From Nitrospirota bacterium (GTDB lineage: Bacteria > Nitrospirota > Thermodesulfovibrionia > Thermodesulfovibrionales > JdFR-85): a stretch of 14,488 bases of DNA. The stretch covers positions 1 to 14,488 of the forward strand of contig JAADHP010000259.1 of the NCBI GenBank assembly GCA_013151785.1, read 5' to 3'. Under the pieces are notes generated by a model, which was not told where the DNA came from, did not search any database, and was given only the letters and a program-made list of their open reading frames with translations. The translations under genes and the position numbers were made by a program. The first letter of the stretch is position 1, and each line of letters begins with the position of its first letter. Positions 6,851-14,352 of this stretch are shown in pieces.

Positions 6851-8668
6851 GTGTGTGGAATAATCGGTTACATTGGTAATGCCAATGCTGTGGAGATAGT
6901 CCTGGAAGGATTGAGACATCTTGAATACCGTGGATATGACTCCGCAGGGGTGGCATACTTCAATGGTGCCGGATTTGATATCCATAAATGCAAGGGAAAG
7001 ATACGGGATCTGGAAAAGACAATCTATGTGGGGGATATTGAATCAAGGCTTGCAATAGGACATACCAGATGGGCTACCCATGGTGTTCCCTCAAGTTATA
7101 ATGCCCATCCCCATGAATCCGATATGGTAGTGCTTGTCCATAATGGAATAATAGAGAACTATCTTGAACTAAAAGCAGAGCTATTGGAAAAGGGCTATAA
7201 GTTCAACTCTGAAACCGACACAGAGGTGCTATGTCATCTCATAGATTTCTATCACAGGGAGTATTCCCTGGAAGAGTCTGTAAAGAAGGCAGTCAACAAT
7301 GTAAGAGGCTCCTATGCCATAGTATGCCTTTCCAGGAAAGAACCCAACAAACTTGTAGGAGCAAGGAAAGACAGTCCCCTGGTGTTGGGTTTTGGAGATG
7401 ACGGGTACTTTATAGCCTCGGATGTGCCTGCCTTCCTGAGGCACACAAACAGGGTGGTTTTTCTTGACGATGGAGATATTGTTCTCATAGAAGAGGACAC
7501 CTATAAGGTATTCAACATTTTTGGCCATAGCATAAACAAAGAGATAGAGCTTGTTCCGTGGTCTCCAACAATGGCTGACAAGGGTGAATTCAAGCACTAC
7601 ATGCTGAAAGAGATACATGAGCAACCACGCTCGTTATCAGATACATTAAGGGGCAGGATTCTACATAATGAGGGGAGAGTAAATATAGCGGAGTTCGGGC
7701 TGAGCAGGGATGTGCTCAGGGCATTCAAAAAGGTAATAATTACAGCCTGTGGGACATCGTGGCATGCTGCACTAACCGGTAAATTCATGATTGAGCAGCT
7801 TGCCGGAGTGCCTGTGGAGGTTGACCTTGCATCGGAATTCCGATACAGAAGGCCTCTTGTTGGTGAAGATGACCTCTTTATTGCCATCACTCAGTCAGGC
7901 GAGACTGCTGATACCCTTGCCGCACAAAGGGAGGCAAAGAGACTCGGTGCAAGCACACTGAGTATCTGCAATGTACTGGGCTCTACCTCGGCGAGGGAGG
8001 CTGACTATGTATTTTATACCCATTCAGGGCCTGAGATAGGAGTGGCATCCACAAAGGCCTTTACATCCCAGCTTGTTTCGCTTTATCTCTTTGCCCTGGC
8101 AATGGCAGAAGAGAAGCAGAGGATTTCCAGAGAGCAATTGAGAGAGATGCTTAGTGATTTGATGCTACTGCCTGAAAAGGTGGAACGGATCTTAAAGGAA
8201 GAACAGAGGATTACAGAGATTGCAAAGAGATATTTCAAAGCCAGGGATTTTCTCTATCTCGGAAGGGGCATTCTGTATCCTATAGCACTGGAAGGGGCCT
8301 TGAAACTAAAGGAGATATCCTATATCCATGCCGAGGGATATCCTGCCGGAGAGATGAAGCATGGCCCCATTGCATTGATAGACGAGGAATTACCTGTGGT
8401 GGTTCTGATGCAGAAGGGACAGCTTAAAGAGAAGATAAAGTCCAATATCGAAGAGGTAAAGTCAAGGGGTGGCAGGGTTATATTAATAAAGAGCACTGAT
8501 GAAGATGTCAGAGTTGATGACCATTTTGATATACCACAGACAAACTATTATCTTGAACCCGTATTGATGTCCATACCACTGCAATTACTTGCTTATCATA
8601 TAGGGGTTTTGAGGGGATGCGATGTTGACCAGCCAAGGAATCTCGCAAAGAGTGTGACTGTAGAATAG
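6851..8668 (+). CDS. glmS: Glutamine-fructose-6-phosphate aminotransferase (isomerizing)
   Basis: GlmS makes glucosamine-6-phosphate from fructose-6-phosphate and glutamine, the first step to UDP-GlcNAc. Its 605 residues are full length. The N-terminal Ntn-type glutaminase starts MCGIIGYIG, so Cys2 becomes the nucleophile after Met removal, and carries TRWATHG (72-78), HNGIIENY (97-104) and the ETDTE loop (121-125). Two SIS sugar-binding domains follow: ACGTSWHA (299-306) with TQSGETADT (347-355), then EGALKLKE with MKHGP (His504). The C-terminus RNLAKSVTVE contains the conserved Lys600 that forms the Schiff base with the sugar. The start is GTG at 6851, demanded by the Cys; GAGG at 6837-6840 inside glmU acts as Shine-Dalgarno. 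With only 4 nt between the genes there is no room for a glmS ribozyme. Confidence 0.98.
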   Translation: MCGIIGYIGNANAVEIVLEGLRHLEYRGYDSAGVAYFNGAGFDIHKCKGKIRDLEKTIYVGDIESRLAIGHTRWATHGVPSSYNAHPHESDMVVLVHNGIIENYLELKAELLEKGYKFNSETDTEVLCHLIDFYHREYSLEESVKKAVNNVRGSYAIVCLSRKEPNKLVGARKDSPLVLGFGDDGYFIASDVPAFLRHTNRVVFLDDGDIVLIEEDTYKVFNIFGHSINKEIELVPWSPTMADKGEFKHYMLKEIHEQPRSLSDTLRGRILHNEGRVNIAEFGLSRDVLRAFKKVIITACGTSWHAALTGKFMIEQLAGVPVEVDLASEFRYRRPLVGEDDLFIAITQSGETADTLAAQREAKRLGASTLSICNVLGSTSAREADYVFYTHSGPEIGVASTKAFTSQLVSLYLFALAMAEEKQRISREQLREMLSDLMLLPEKVERILKEEQRITEIAKRYFKARDFLYLGRGILYPIALEGALKLKEISYIHAEGYPAGEMKHGPIALIDEELPVVVLMQKGQLKEKIKSNIEEVKSRGGRVILIKSTDEDVRVDDHFDIPQTNYYLEPVLMSIPLQLLAYHIGVLRGCDVDQPRNLAKSVTVE

Positions 8669-8693
8669 GCAATGGATTTGCACGGTGTTAACC

Positions 8694-8711
8694 TATTATT
8701 TTAAAATAATA
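8694..8711. repeat. 18-nt perfect palindrome at the uvrD/pcrA leader
   Basis: TATTATTTTAAAATAATA is a perfect 9+9 inverted repeat in the 54-nt gap between glmS and the helicase gene. Its last base is the first base of the AAGGAG Shine-Dalgarno sequence (8711-8716). It could be an operator, a weak all-A/T hairpin near the ribosome-binding site, or chance in AT-rich DNA. TAAAAT (8702-8707) within it, 18 nt after TTGCAC (8678-8683), could also be a weak promoter. Confidence 0.5.
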
Positions 8712-8722
8712 AGGAGTAGGAA

Positions 8723-10834
8723 ATGGCGACAGAAAATTTAATTGATTGTCTCAATCCCCAACAGAGAGAGGCTCTTCTGCATACCGAGGGACCTTTGCTT
8801 ATCTTGGCAGGTGCTGGTAGCGGTAAAACACGGGTAATCACTCACAAATATGCCTATCTTACCCAGAAGAAAAAGCTCAAGCCTTCCAATCTTTTCACTG
8901 TAACCTTTACCAATAAAGCTGCTGAAGAGATGAAGCATCGTATATGTTCCCTTACATCCAGTGAACTCAAGGAATGCTGGATAGGTACCTTTCATGCCCA
9001 GTGCAACAGAATACTCAGAAAAGAAATCAAGGTGCTTGGGTATAAGCCTGAGTTTGTTATCTACGATGAGGGTGATCAACAGTCTTTGATCAGACACATC
9101 CTTCGGGAGCTTAACATATACGAGGCCCTTTATAAGGGCGTTGCCTCCAGGATAAGTAATCTGAAGGCTTCAATGATAACCCCTGAAAGGTTTATTTCCT
9201 CTGGTGATGGTTATGGTTTTGATGAAAAACTTGCCAAGGTATACATGAGGTATCAGGATGAGCTTAAAAGATGTAATGCCCTTGATTTTGATGACCTGAT
9301 TATGCTCACTGTAAAGGTATTCGAAGAGTTCCCCGAAATCCTTGAAAGGTATCAGGAGCGATTCCAGTATATCCTTGTTGATGAATTTCAGGATACGAAC
9401 TATGCCCAGTACATGCTCGTGAAACTTCTTGCCTCTGGCCATAAGAATATCTCCGTGGTGGGTGATGATGACCAGAGTATCTACAGATTCAGAGGCGCTG
9501 AGGTAAGAAATATTCAACGCTTTGAAAAGGACTTTCCAGAGTTGAGGATAGTTAAACTGGAGCAGAACTACAGGAGTACCCAGAACATACTGGATGTATC
9601 AGGCTCTGTGATATCTGCCAATCCTGTAAGAAAGAAGAAGTCCCTATGGACCGACAAGGGTAAGGGCGAGAAGGTTCATTTCTACTGGCTACCAACAGAG
9701 GATGATGAGGCAAAATATATTGCAAAACTGATCCGTGACATTTACCTGAAAGGGAAACACTCCTTTGGTGATATAGCTATCCTTTACAGGATCAACCTCC
9801 AGTCAAGGGCCATTGAGGAGGCACTGAGGAGGGAGCGAATCCCTTACAGGATTGTCGGAGGTATTAGCTTCTATGAGAGAAAAGAGATAAAGGATATCAT
9901 CTCCTATTTAAGGCTTGTTGTGAACCCCCATGACAATGTGAGCCTCAGACGTATCATTAATACCCCTTCAAGAGGCATTGGTGCTGCTACATTGAACAAG
10001 ATCGAGCAGGAATCGAAACGCAAAGGCATAAGTCTTTTTGATGCCATAATCTCCATATGTAACGGAAAATCCTCCACACAGAGTGTGGTGGACAGGCTGA
10101 AGGGTCTTGTTGATCTGTTAAGGGAATTCTCTGCTTTAAAGAAGGAATCCACTCCGGAGATAATCACCCATATTATAGAGAAAACAGGATATGCTGAAGG
10201 GCTCTCAGAAGAGCGATTACAAAACATAGCAGAACTGATGGCATCTTCTGAGGGAAGCTCTGTCAAGGATTTCCTTGACAGGGTTTCACTTGTGACCCGG
10301 CTTGACGAGAACCTGCCTGATAACATGGTCTCGTTAATGACACTGCATACTGCCAAGGGACTGGAATTTCCCATTGTCTTTATTGTTGGTCTGGAAGAGG
10401 GGTTGATGCCTTATTTCAAGGCCTTTGACAGTGAAGAGGAACTCTGTGAGGAGCGAAGACTCCTCTATGTTGGAATGACCCGTGCCAAAGAGATGCTCTT
10501 CCTATCAGGGGCCAGAAAGAGAAGAATCTTTTCCAAACTGCAGGAGCAGGAACCCTCAAGATTCCTTGCAGATGTGCCAAGAAGCTGTTGCAGATGGATT
10601 GAGAAGGCCTTTTGCAGGCATGAAAAGGTGGAGAAAGCCACGGGTAATGGCAAGAAGCCAGTCTCGATTAAGATACCATATAAAACAGGCTGCAGGGTGA
10701 GGCATCCAAAGTGGGGTGTTGGAGTTGTGAGGGACTGTTATGGTGAAGGTGATGATATGAAGGTATGCGTTAATTTCCCGGGGGTTGGAATAAAAAGACT
10801 GGCCCTTAAATTTGCCAACCTGGAGAGGATATAG
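8723..10834 (+). CDS. pcrA: UvrD/PcrA-type superfamily 1A DNA helicase
   Basis: A 703-residue ATP-dependent 3'-5' DNA helicase. All SF1A motifs are present in order: Q motif LNPQQREALL (10-19), Walker A GAGSGKT (30-36), Ia TFTNKAAEEM (61-70), Ib GTFHAQC (88-94), II DEFQDT (220-225), III GDDDQSIYRFRGA (247-259), IV QNYRST (281-286), V TLHTAKGLEF (540-549) and VI RRLLYVGMTRA (578-588). The last 50 residues (VRHPKWGVGVV and NFPGVGIKRLALKFA, about 659-697) match the C-terminal Tudor-like domain of PcrA/UvrD that contacts RNA polymerase, so this is PcrA/UvrD rather than Rep. Expected roles are nucleotide excision repair and clearing of replication-transcription conflicts. A strong Shine-Dalgarno AAGGAG sits 6 nt before ATG. 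The 6-nt gap to gatC implies cotranscription. Confidence 0.96.
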   Translation: MATENLIDCLNPQQREALLHTEGPLLILAGAGSGKTRVITHKYAYLTQKKKLKPSNLFTVTFTNKAAEEMKHRICSLTSSELKECWIGTFHAQCNRILRKEIKVLGYKPEFVIYDEGDQQSLIRHILRELNIYEALYKGVASRISNLKASMITPERFISSGDGYGFDEKLAKVYMRYQDELKRCNALDFDDLIMLTVKVFEEFPEILERYQERFQYILVDEFQDTNYAQYMLVKLLASGHKNISVVGDDDQSIYRFRGAEVRNIQRFEKDFPELRIVKLEQNYRSTQNILDVSGSVISANPVRKKKSLWTDKGKGEKVHFYWLPTEDDEAKYIAKLIRDIYLKGKHSFGDIAILYRINLQSRAIEEALRRERIPYRIVGGISFYERKEIKDIISYLRLVVNPHDNVSLRRIINTPSRGIGAATLNKIEQESKRKGISLFDAIISICNGKSSTQSVVDRLKGLVDLLREFSALKKESTPEIITHIIEKTGYAEGLSEERLQNIAELMASSEGSSVKDFLDRVSLVTRLDENLPDNMVSLMTLHTAKGLEFPIVFIVGLEEGLMPYFKAFDSEEELCEERRLLYVGMTRAKEMLFLSGARKRRIFSKLQEQEPSRFLADVPRSCCRWIEKAFCRHEKVEKATGNGKKPVSIKIPYKTGCRVRHPKWGVGVVRDCYGEGDDMKVCVNFPGVGIKRLALKFANLERI

Positions 10835-10840
10835 ACAGTC

Positions 10841-11128
10841 ATGAGGATATCGTCAAAAGAGGTCGAGCACATTGCCATGCTTGCAAGGCTTAAACTCACT
10901 GAGGAGGAAAAAGAGCTGTTCAGTGAACAACTAAGTAAAATCCTTGACTATATTGAAAAGCTCAATGAACTGGATACAGTAGATGTGGAGCCAACCAGCC
11001 ATGTAATCCCGCTCAGGAATGTGTTCAGGAAAGACGAGCCTGCTCAATCTCTGAGTGTTGATGATGCCCTTAAGAATGCTCCAGACCGCGCTGGTTCCTT
11101 TTACAGAGTGCCAAAGATAATCGAATAA
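10841..11128 (+). CDS. gatC: Asp-tRNA(Asn)/Glu-tRNA(Gln) amidotransferase subunit C
   Basis: A 95-residue protein, the usual GatC size. It opens with the family signature ISSKEVEHIAMLARLKLTEE, continues with an amphipathic helix (QLSKILDYIEKLNELDT) and carries the conserved VEPTSHVIPLRNVFRKDEP loop, ending RAGSFYRVPKIIE. GatC is the small stabilising subunit that wraps around GatA in the GatCAB amidotransferase, which converts mischarged Glu-tRNA(Gln) or Asp-tRNA(Asn) to the amide form. The Shine-Dalgarno-like AGAGGA lies in the last codons of the helicase gene, 6 nt upstream. GatA normally follows directly but is absent here: the next gene encodes an oxidoreductase subunit. gatA and gatB must be elsewhere if the complex is functional. 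Confidence 0.95.
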   Translation: MRISSKEVEHIAMLARLKLTEEEKELFSEQLSKILDYIEKLNELDTVDVEPTSHVIPLRNVFRKDEPAQSLSVDDALKNAPDRAGSFYRVPKIIE

Positions 11129-11161
11129 TATAGGGAGCTAACAACAGGTAACAGATACCAT

Positions 11162-12238
11162 ATGACTGTAAACACGTCAGAACATAAAAAGGTGAAGAAG
11201 ACAATAATGAGAGGTAACGAGGCTATTGCCGAGGCAGCCATCCAGGCTGGTTGCCGTTTTTATGCAGGTTATCCAATTACACCCCAGAATGAGATCCCGG
11301 AGTACATGTCAAAAAGGATGCCCGAGGTGGGTGGTGTATTTATTCAGGCTGAGAGCGAGCTTGCTGCTATAAATATGGTTTATGGTGCCTCTGCAGCAGG
11401 TGTGAGGGCGATGACCTCCTCATCCTCACCTGGTATAAGTCTTAAGCAGGAGGGGCTGTCCTATCTTGCAGGTGCAGAACTGCCTGCAGTGGTGGTGAAT
11501 ATGCAGAGGGGAGGTCCCGGGCTGGGAAACATATCCGGCAGCCAGCAGGACTATTTCCAGGCAGTAAAAGGCGGTGGGCATGGTGACTACAGACTTCTTG
11601 TTTATGCACCCTTTAATCTTCAGGAGATATGGAATCTTACCATGATGGCCTTTGACAAGGCTGACCTGTACAGGAATCCTGTTATGATTCTGTCAGATGG
11701 TGTGCTCGGGCAGATGATGGAGCCCTTTGAGCCGCGGGAATATGTTATGCCTGAGCTTCCACCCAAGGACTGGGTGCTTGACGGCTGTAAAGGCAGACCC
11801 CCCAGGGTTGTGAAATCCCTTTATCTTGGAGAAGGTGTACTGGAGAGCCATGTAAAGAAACTCTTCAGTAAGTATGAACTGATGAAGGAAAAAGAGGTGC
11901 TCTCTGAAGGATATTATGTAGATGATGCTGAGGTGGTAATTGTTGCCTTTGGGATTGCAGCAAGGGTCTGTCTTACTGCAATAAGAACCCTCCGTGAGGG
12001 AGGTAAAAAGGTTGGTCTTTTCCGTCCCATTACACTCTTCCCCTTCCCTGAAAAGGAGATCAGGGAGCTTGCAGTGGCAGGGAAAAGGATTCTTGTTGTA
12101 GAGTTGAATATGGGACAGATGGTTGAGGACGTCAGGCTTGCTGTCCAGGGGCAAACAGAGGTGGATTTTTATGGCAGAACCGGTGGGTCTATTATCTCAC
12201 CTGAAGAGATCGTAAAGCATCTGGAATCCTTTTTATAA
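11162..12238 (+). CDS. vorB: 2-oxoacid:ferredoxin oxidoreductase alpha subunit, VorB-like
   Basis: A 358-residue alpha subunit of the pyruvate/2-oxoglutarate/2-ketoisovalerate:ferredoxin oxidoreductase superfamily, which decarboxylates 2-oxoacids to acyl-CoA with electrons to ferredoxin, or the reverse. GNEAIAEAAI (18-27) and GYPITPQNEIPE (36-47) open the Pyr-redox domain I. The segments ESELAAINMVYGASAAG (64-80) and TSSSSPGISLKQEGLS (85-100) are conserved in alpha subunits, and about residues 255-345 form the C-terminal domain II (ELNMGQMVEDVR). No ferredoxin or TPP-binding domain is present, so a separate beta subunit is needed. VorB-like is the best match by overall character; a KorA role is possible. 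Oddly, no beta, gamma or delta partner follows. The 33-nt gap after gatC has only a weak Shine-Dalgarno sequence (AGGTAA). The 3' end overlaps convergent proB by 6 nt. Confidence 0.88.
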   Translation: MTVNTSEHKKVKKTIMRGNEAIAEAAIQAGCRFYAGYPITPQNEIPEYMSKRMPEVGGVFIQAESELAAINMVYGASAAGVRAMTSSSSPGISLKQEGLSYLAGAELPAVVVNMQRGGPGLGNISGSQQDYFQAVKGGGHGDYRLLVYAPFNLQEIWNLTMMAFDKADLYRNPVMILSDGVLGQMMEPFEPREYVMPELPPKDWVLDGCKGRPPRVVKSLYLGEGVLESHVKKLFSKYELMKEKEVLSEGYYVDDAEVVIVAFGIAARVCLTAIRTLREGGKKVGLFRPITLFPFPEKEIRELAVAGKRILVVELNMGQMVEDVRLAVQGQTEVDFYGRTGGSIISPEEIVKHLESFL

Positions 12239-13324
12239 TAAAACAAGATTATCCCTGTGTATCACTTCATCAGAATACTTGTATCCAAGATTTTTTTCAA
12301 TCTCTGAACTCCGCAGTCCTTTGATCTTTTCTATCTCTTCAGAGGAATAGTTAGTAAGACCTTTTGCGATCCTCTGACCATCCCTGTCCAGACAGTACAC
12401 TGCATCACCAGACGAGAACTTCCCCTCCACCGAGACTATGCCCGAGGGCAGAAGGCTTTTGCCGCGTTTAACAATTGCATCCCTGGCTCCATCATCAATG
12501 ACAATACTGCCTTTGGCCTTGACCCCGAAGGCAATCCAGCCCTTCTTTCCCGAATAGCGCTTTCCCTTTGGTATGAATTCAGTTCCACAATGCTGTCCGT
12601 TAATAATCTTTGATATCAACCCCCGTACATTGCCATTTATTATATTTATTGTTATGCCATAATCCATTGCCCTTTTTGCTGCCATCAACTTGGAGTACAT
12701 TCCTCCTGTACCATAAGGGCTGGAGGTGATCTCTGCAATAGCTTCAAGCTCTGGTGTTATCTCTTCAACGGTCTCGATAAGCCTGGCATCCTTGAATCTT
12801 TTCGGGTCTTTGGTGTAAAGTCCATCCACATCCGAGAGGATAATAAGCCTCTGTGCATCACAGAGTCCTGCAACAAGTGAGGCAAGCTGATCATTGTCAC
12901 CAAACTTTATTTCATCAATTGATACAGAATCATTTTCATTAATTATGGGTACAACCTTGTAATCAAGCAGTGTCAGTATGGTATTCTTGGCATTGATATA
13001 CCGTACCCTGTCATAGAAGGCATCCCGTGTAAGCAGTATCTGTGCAACCTTTACTCCGTGTTTTGCAAAATACTTTTCATATATCCACATGAGAGCGCTC
13101 TGTCCCACAGCAGCAGCAGCCTGCTTGTGTTTTATATCAGAGGGTCTGCTTTTCAGTCCAAGCCTTTTCATTCCTGCTGCAACCGCCCCGGAAGAGACCA
13201 TGACCACCTCATGCCCCTGGGCATGTATCTTTGCGATCTCAGATACAATGGATGCTATTCGTCTCTGATTCAGTCCTTTTTCATCTGCAATAATGTTGCT
13301 GCCAATCTTGATAACCACTCTCAT
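12233..13324 (-). CDS. proB: Glutamate 5-kinase
   Basis: ProB phosphorylates glutamate to gamma-glutamyl phosphate, the first and feedback-regulated step of proline synthesis. The 363 residues match the long two-domain form. The amino-acid-kinase domain (about 1-255) shows VIKIGSNII (4-12), SSGAVAAG (44-51), INENDSVS, FGDNDQLASLVA, LSDVDGLYTKDP and GTGGMYSKLMAAKRA. The C-terminal PUA domain (about 275-350) includes GSIVIDDGARDAIVKRGKSL and GIVSVEGKFSSGDAV. The ATG at 13324 overlaps the obg stop (ATGA) and has a Shine-Dalgarno GAGGAAAG inside obg, so translation is coupled. proA commonly follows obg-proB, but here the gene runs straight into the convergent vorB-like gene, so gamma-glutamyl phosphate reductase must be encoded elsewhere. 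Confidence 0.97.
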   Translation of the reverse strand: MRVVIKIGSNIIADEKGLNQRRIASIVSEIAKIHAQGHEVVMVSSGAVAAGMKRLGLKSRPSDIKHKQAAAAVGQSALMWIYEKYFAKHGVKVAQILLTRDAFYDRVRYINAKNTILTLLDYKVVPIINENDSVSIDEIKFGDNDQLASLVAGLCDAQRLIILSDVDGLYTKDPKRFKDARLIETVEEITPELEAIAEITSSPYGTGGMYSKLMAAKRAMDYGITINIINGNVRGLISKIINGQHCGTEFIPKGKRYSGKKGWIAFGVKAKGSIVIDDGARDAIVKRGKSLLPSGIVSVEGKFSSGDAVYCLDRDGQRIAKGLTNYSSEEIEKIKGLRSSEIEKNLGYKYSDEVIHRDNLVLL

Positions 13325-14352
13325 ATTACTTTCCTCATCTGTTGTTCTTTTGCACGTTCCTTCTCAACCAGTCCTGACAGGTATAAAAGCAGTTCCTGAA
13401 TCCCCTCACCTGTGACAGAGGATATTTTAAAAAAATCAATATGGTTTTTCTCACAATAATCCTTCAGTCTGTTCAACTTCTCTTCATTGGCCACATCCAT
13501 CTTTGTTGCCACTATAATCTGTGGTCTTTCCAGTAGGTCCTCATTATAGAGCCTTAGTTCATTGATAATCTGTTCGAGGTTTTCCACCGGGTCACCAGCG
13601 GTAAGGTCTGAGACATCTACAAGATGTAGGAGTATCTTGGTCCGTTCTATATGTCTCAGAAACTGGAATCCCAGGCCAGCACCTTTATGGGCATCTTTGA
13701 TAAGGCCAGGGATGTCCGCAATCACGAAGCTCTTAAAATCCTCCATCTTTACCACGCCAAGATGTGGTTGCAGGGTTGTAAATGGATAGTCTGCTATTTT
13801 GGGTTTTGCTGCTGATACCCTTGAAATAAAGGTAGACTTACCAGCATTAGGCAATCCAATGAGTCCTACATCAGCAATGAGCTTTAGTTCCAGTATTATA
13901 TCACGCTCCTGGCCTTTCTGCCCTGGCTGGGCATACCGCGGTGCCTGACGTGTGGATGTGGCAAAATGTGCATTTCCCAGTCCGCCTTTGCCACCCCTTG
14001 CCACAATCACCCTTGAGCCAGGCTGGTCAAGATCAGCTATTATCTCTTCTGTGAGGGCGTCTTTGACCACCGTACCAACAGGCACACGTATTATCAGGTC
14101 TTCTCCATCCTTGCCATGCATCTTTTTACCCTTACCGTGCTGTCCGCGTTGTGCCTTATAGGTCTTTTTGTATTTGTGATCAAGCAGTGTGTACAATTGA
14201 GGGTCTGCTTCGATAATAACATGACCACCTCTGCCACCATCACCGCCATCAGGGCCTCCCTTTGGTATGAACTTTTCCCTTCTGAAGCTGACACACCCCC
14301 TGCCACCATCGCCTGCCTTTACATGAATCTTTGCATAATCAACAAACTTCAT
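13321..14352 (-). CDS. obg: GTPase Obg/CgtA
   Basis: A 343-residue essential GTPase that binds the large ribosomal subunit and links ribosome maturation to growth and stress. Residues 1-158 are the glycine-rich Obg fold (KAGDGGRGCVSFRREKF, GGPDGGDGGRGGHV, GGKGGLGNAHF). The G domain follows with all five motifs: G1 GLPNAGKST (166-174), G2 around FTT (191-193), G3 DIPG (213-216), G4 TKMD (283-286, in place of the consensus NKxD) and G5 SSVTG (311-315). The C-terminus ends soon after the G domain, so the Obg C-terminal domain of some Firmicutes is absent, as in many Gram-negative bacteria. The start ATG overlaps the mqnB stop by 4 nt and has AGAGG 6 nt upstream. The usual neighbours rplU-rpmA are not directly upstream. 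Confidence 0.97.
   Translation of the reverse strand: MKFVDYAKIHVKAGDGGRGCVSFRREKFIPKGGPDGGDGGRGGHVIIEADPQLYTLLDHKYKKTYKAQRGQHGKGKKMHGKDGEDLIIRVPVGTVVKDALTEEIIADLDQPGSRVIVARGGKGGLGNAHFATSTRQAPRYAQPGQKGQERDIILELKLIADVGLIGLPNAGKSTFISRVSAAKPKIADYPFTTLQPHLGVVKMEDFKSFVIADIPGLIKDAHKGAGLGFQFLRHIERTKILLHLVDVSDLTAGDPVENLEQIINELRLYNEDLLERPQIIVATKMDVANEEKLNRLKDYCEKNHIDFFKISSVTGEGIQELLLYLSGLVEKERAKEQQMRKVI

Noticed and set aside
6840..6851. glmS ribozyme or riboswitch before glmS
   Set aside because: Only 4 nt separate glmU from the GTG start, and upstream sequence is coding; a self-cleaving element cannot fit.
7229..7624. 131-codon minus-strand open frame inside glmS
   Set aside because: Shadow frame; composition is atypical and the glmS frame is fully conserved here.
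9904..10374. 156-codon minus-strand open frame inside the helicase gene
   Set aside because: Shadow of pcrA; the opposite strand encodes conserved helicase residues throughout.
11693..12154. 153-codon minus-strand open frame inside the vorB-like gene
   Set aside because: Shadow frame without a ribosome-binding site or a recognisable family.
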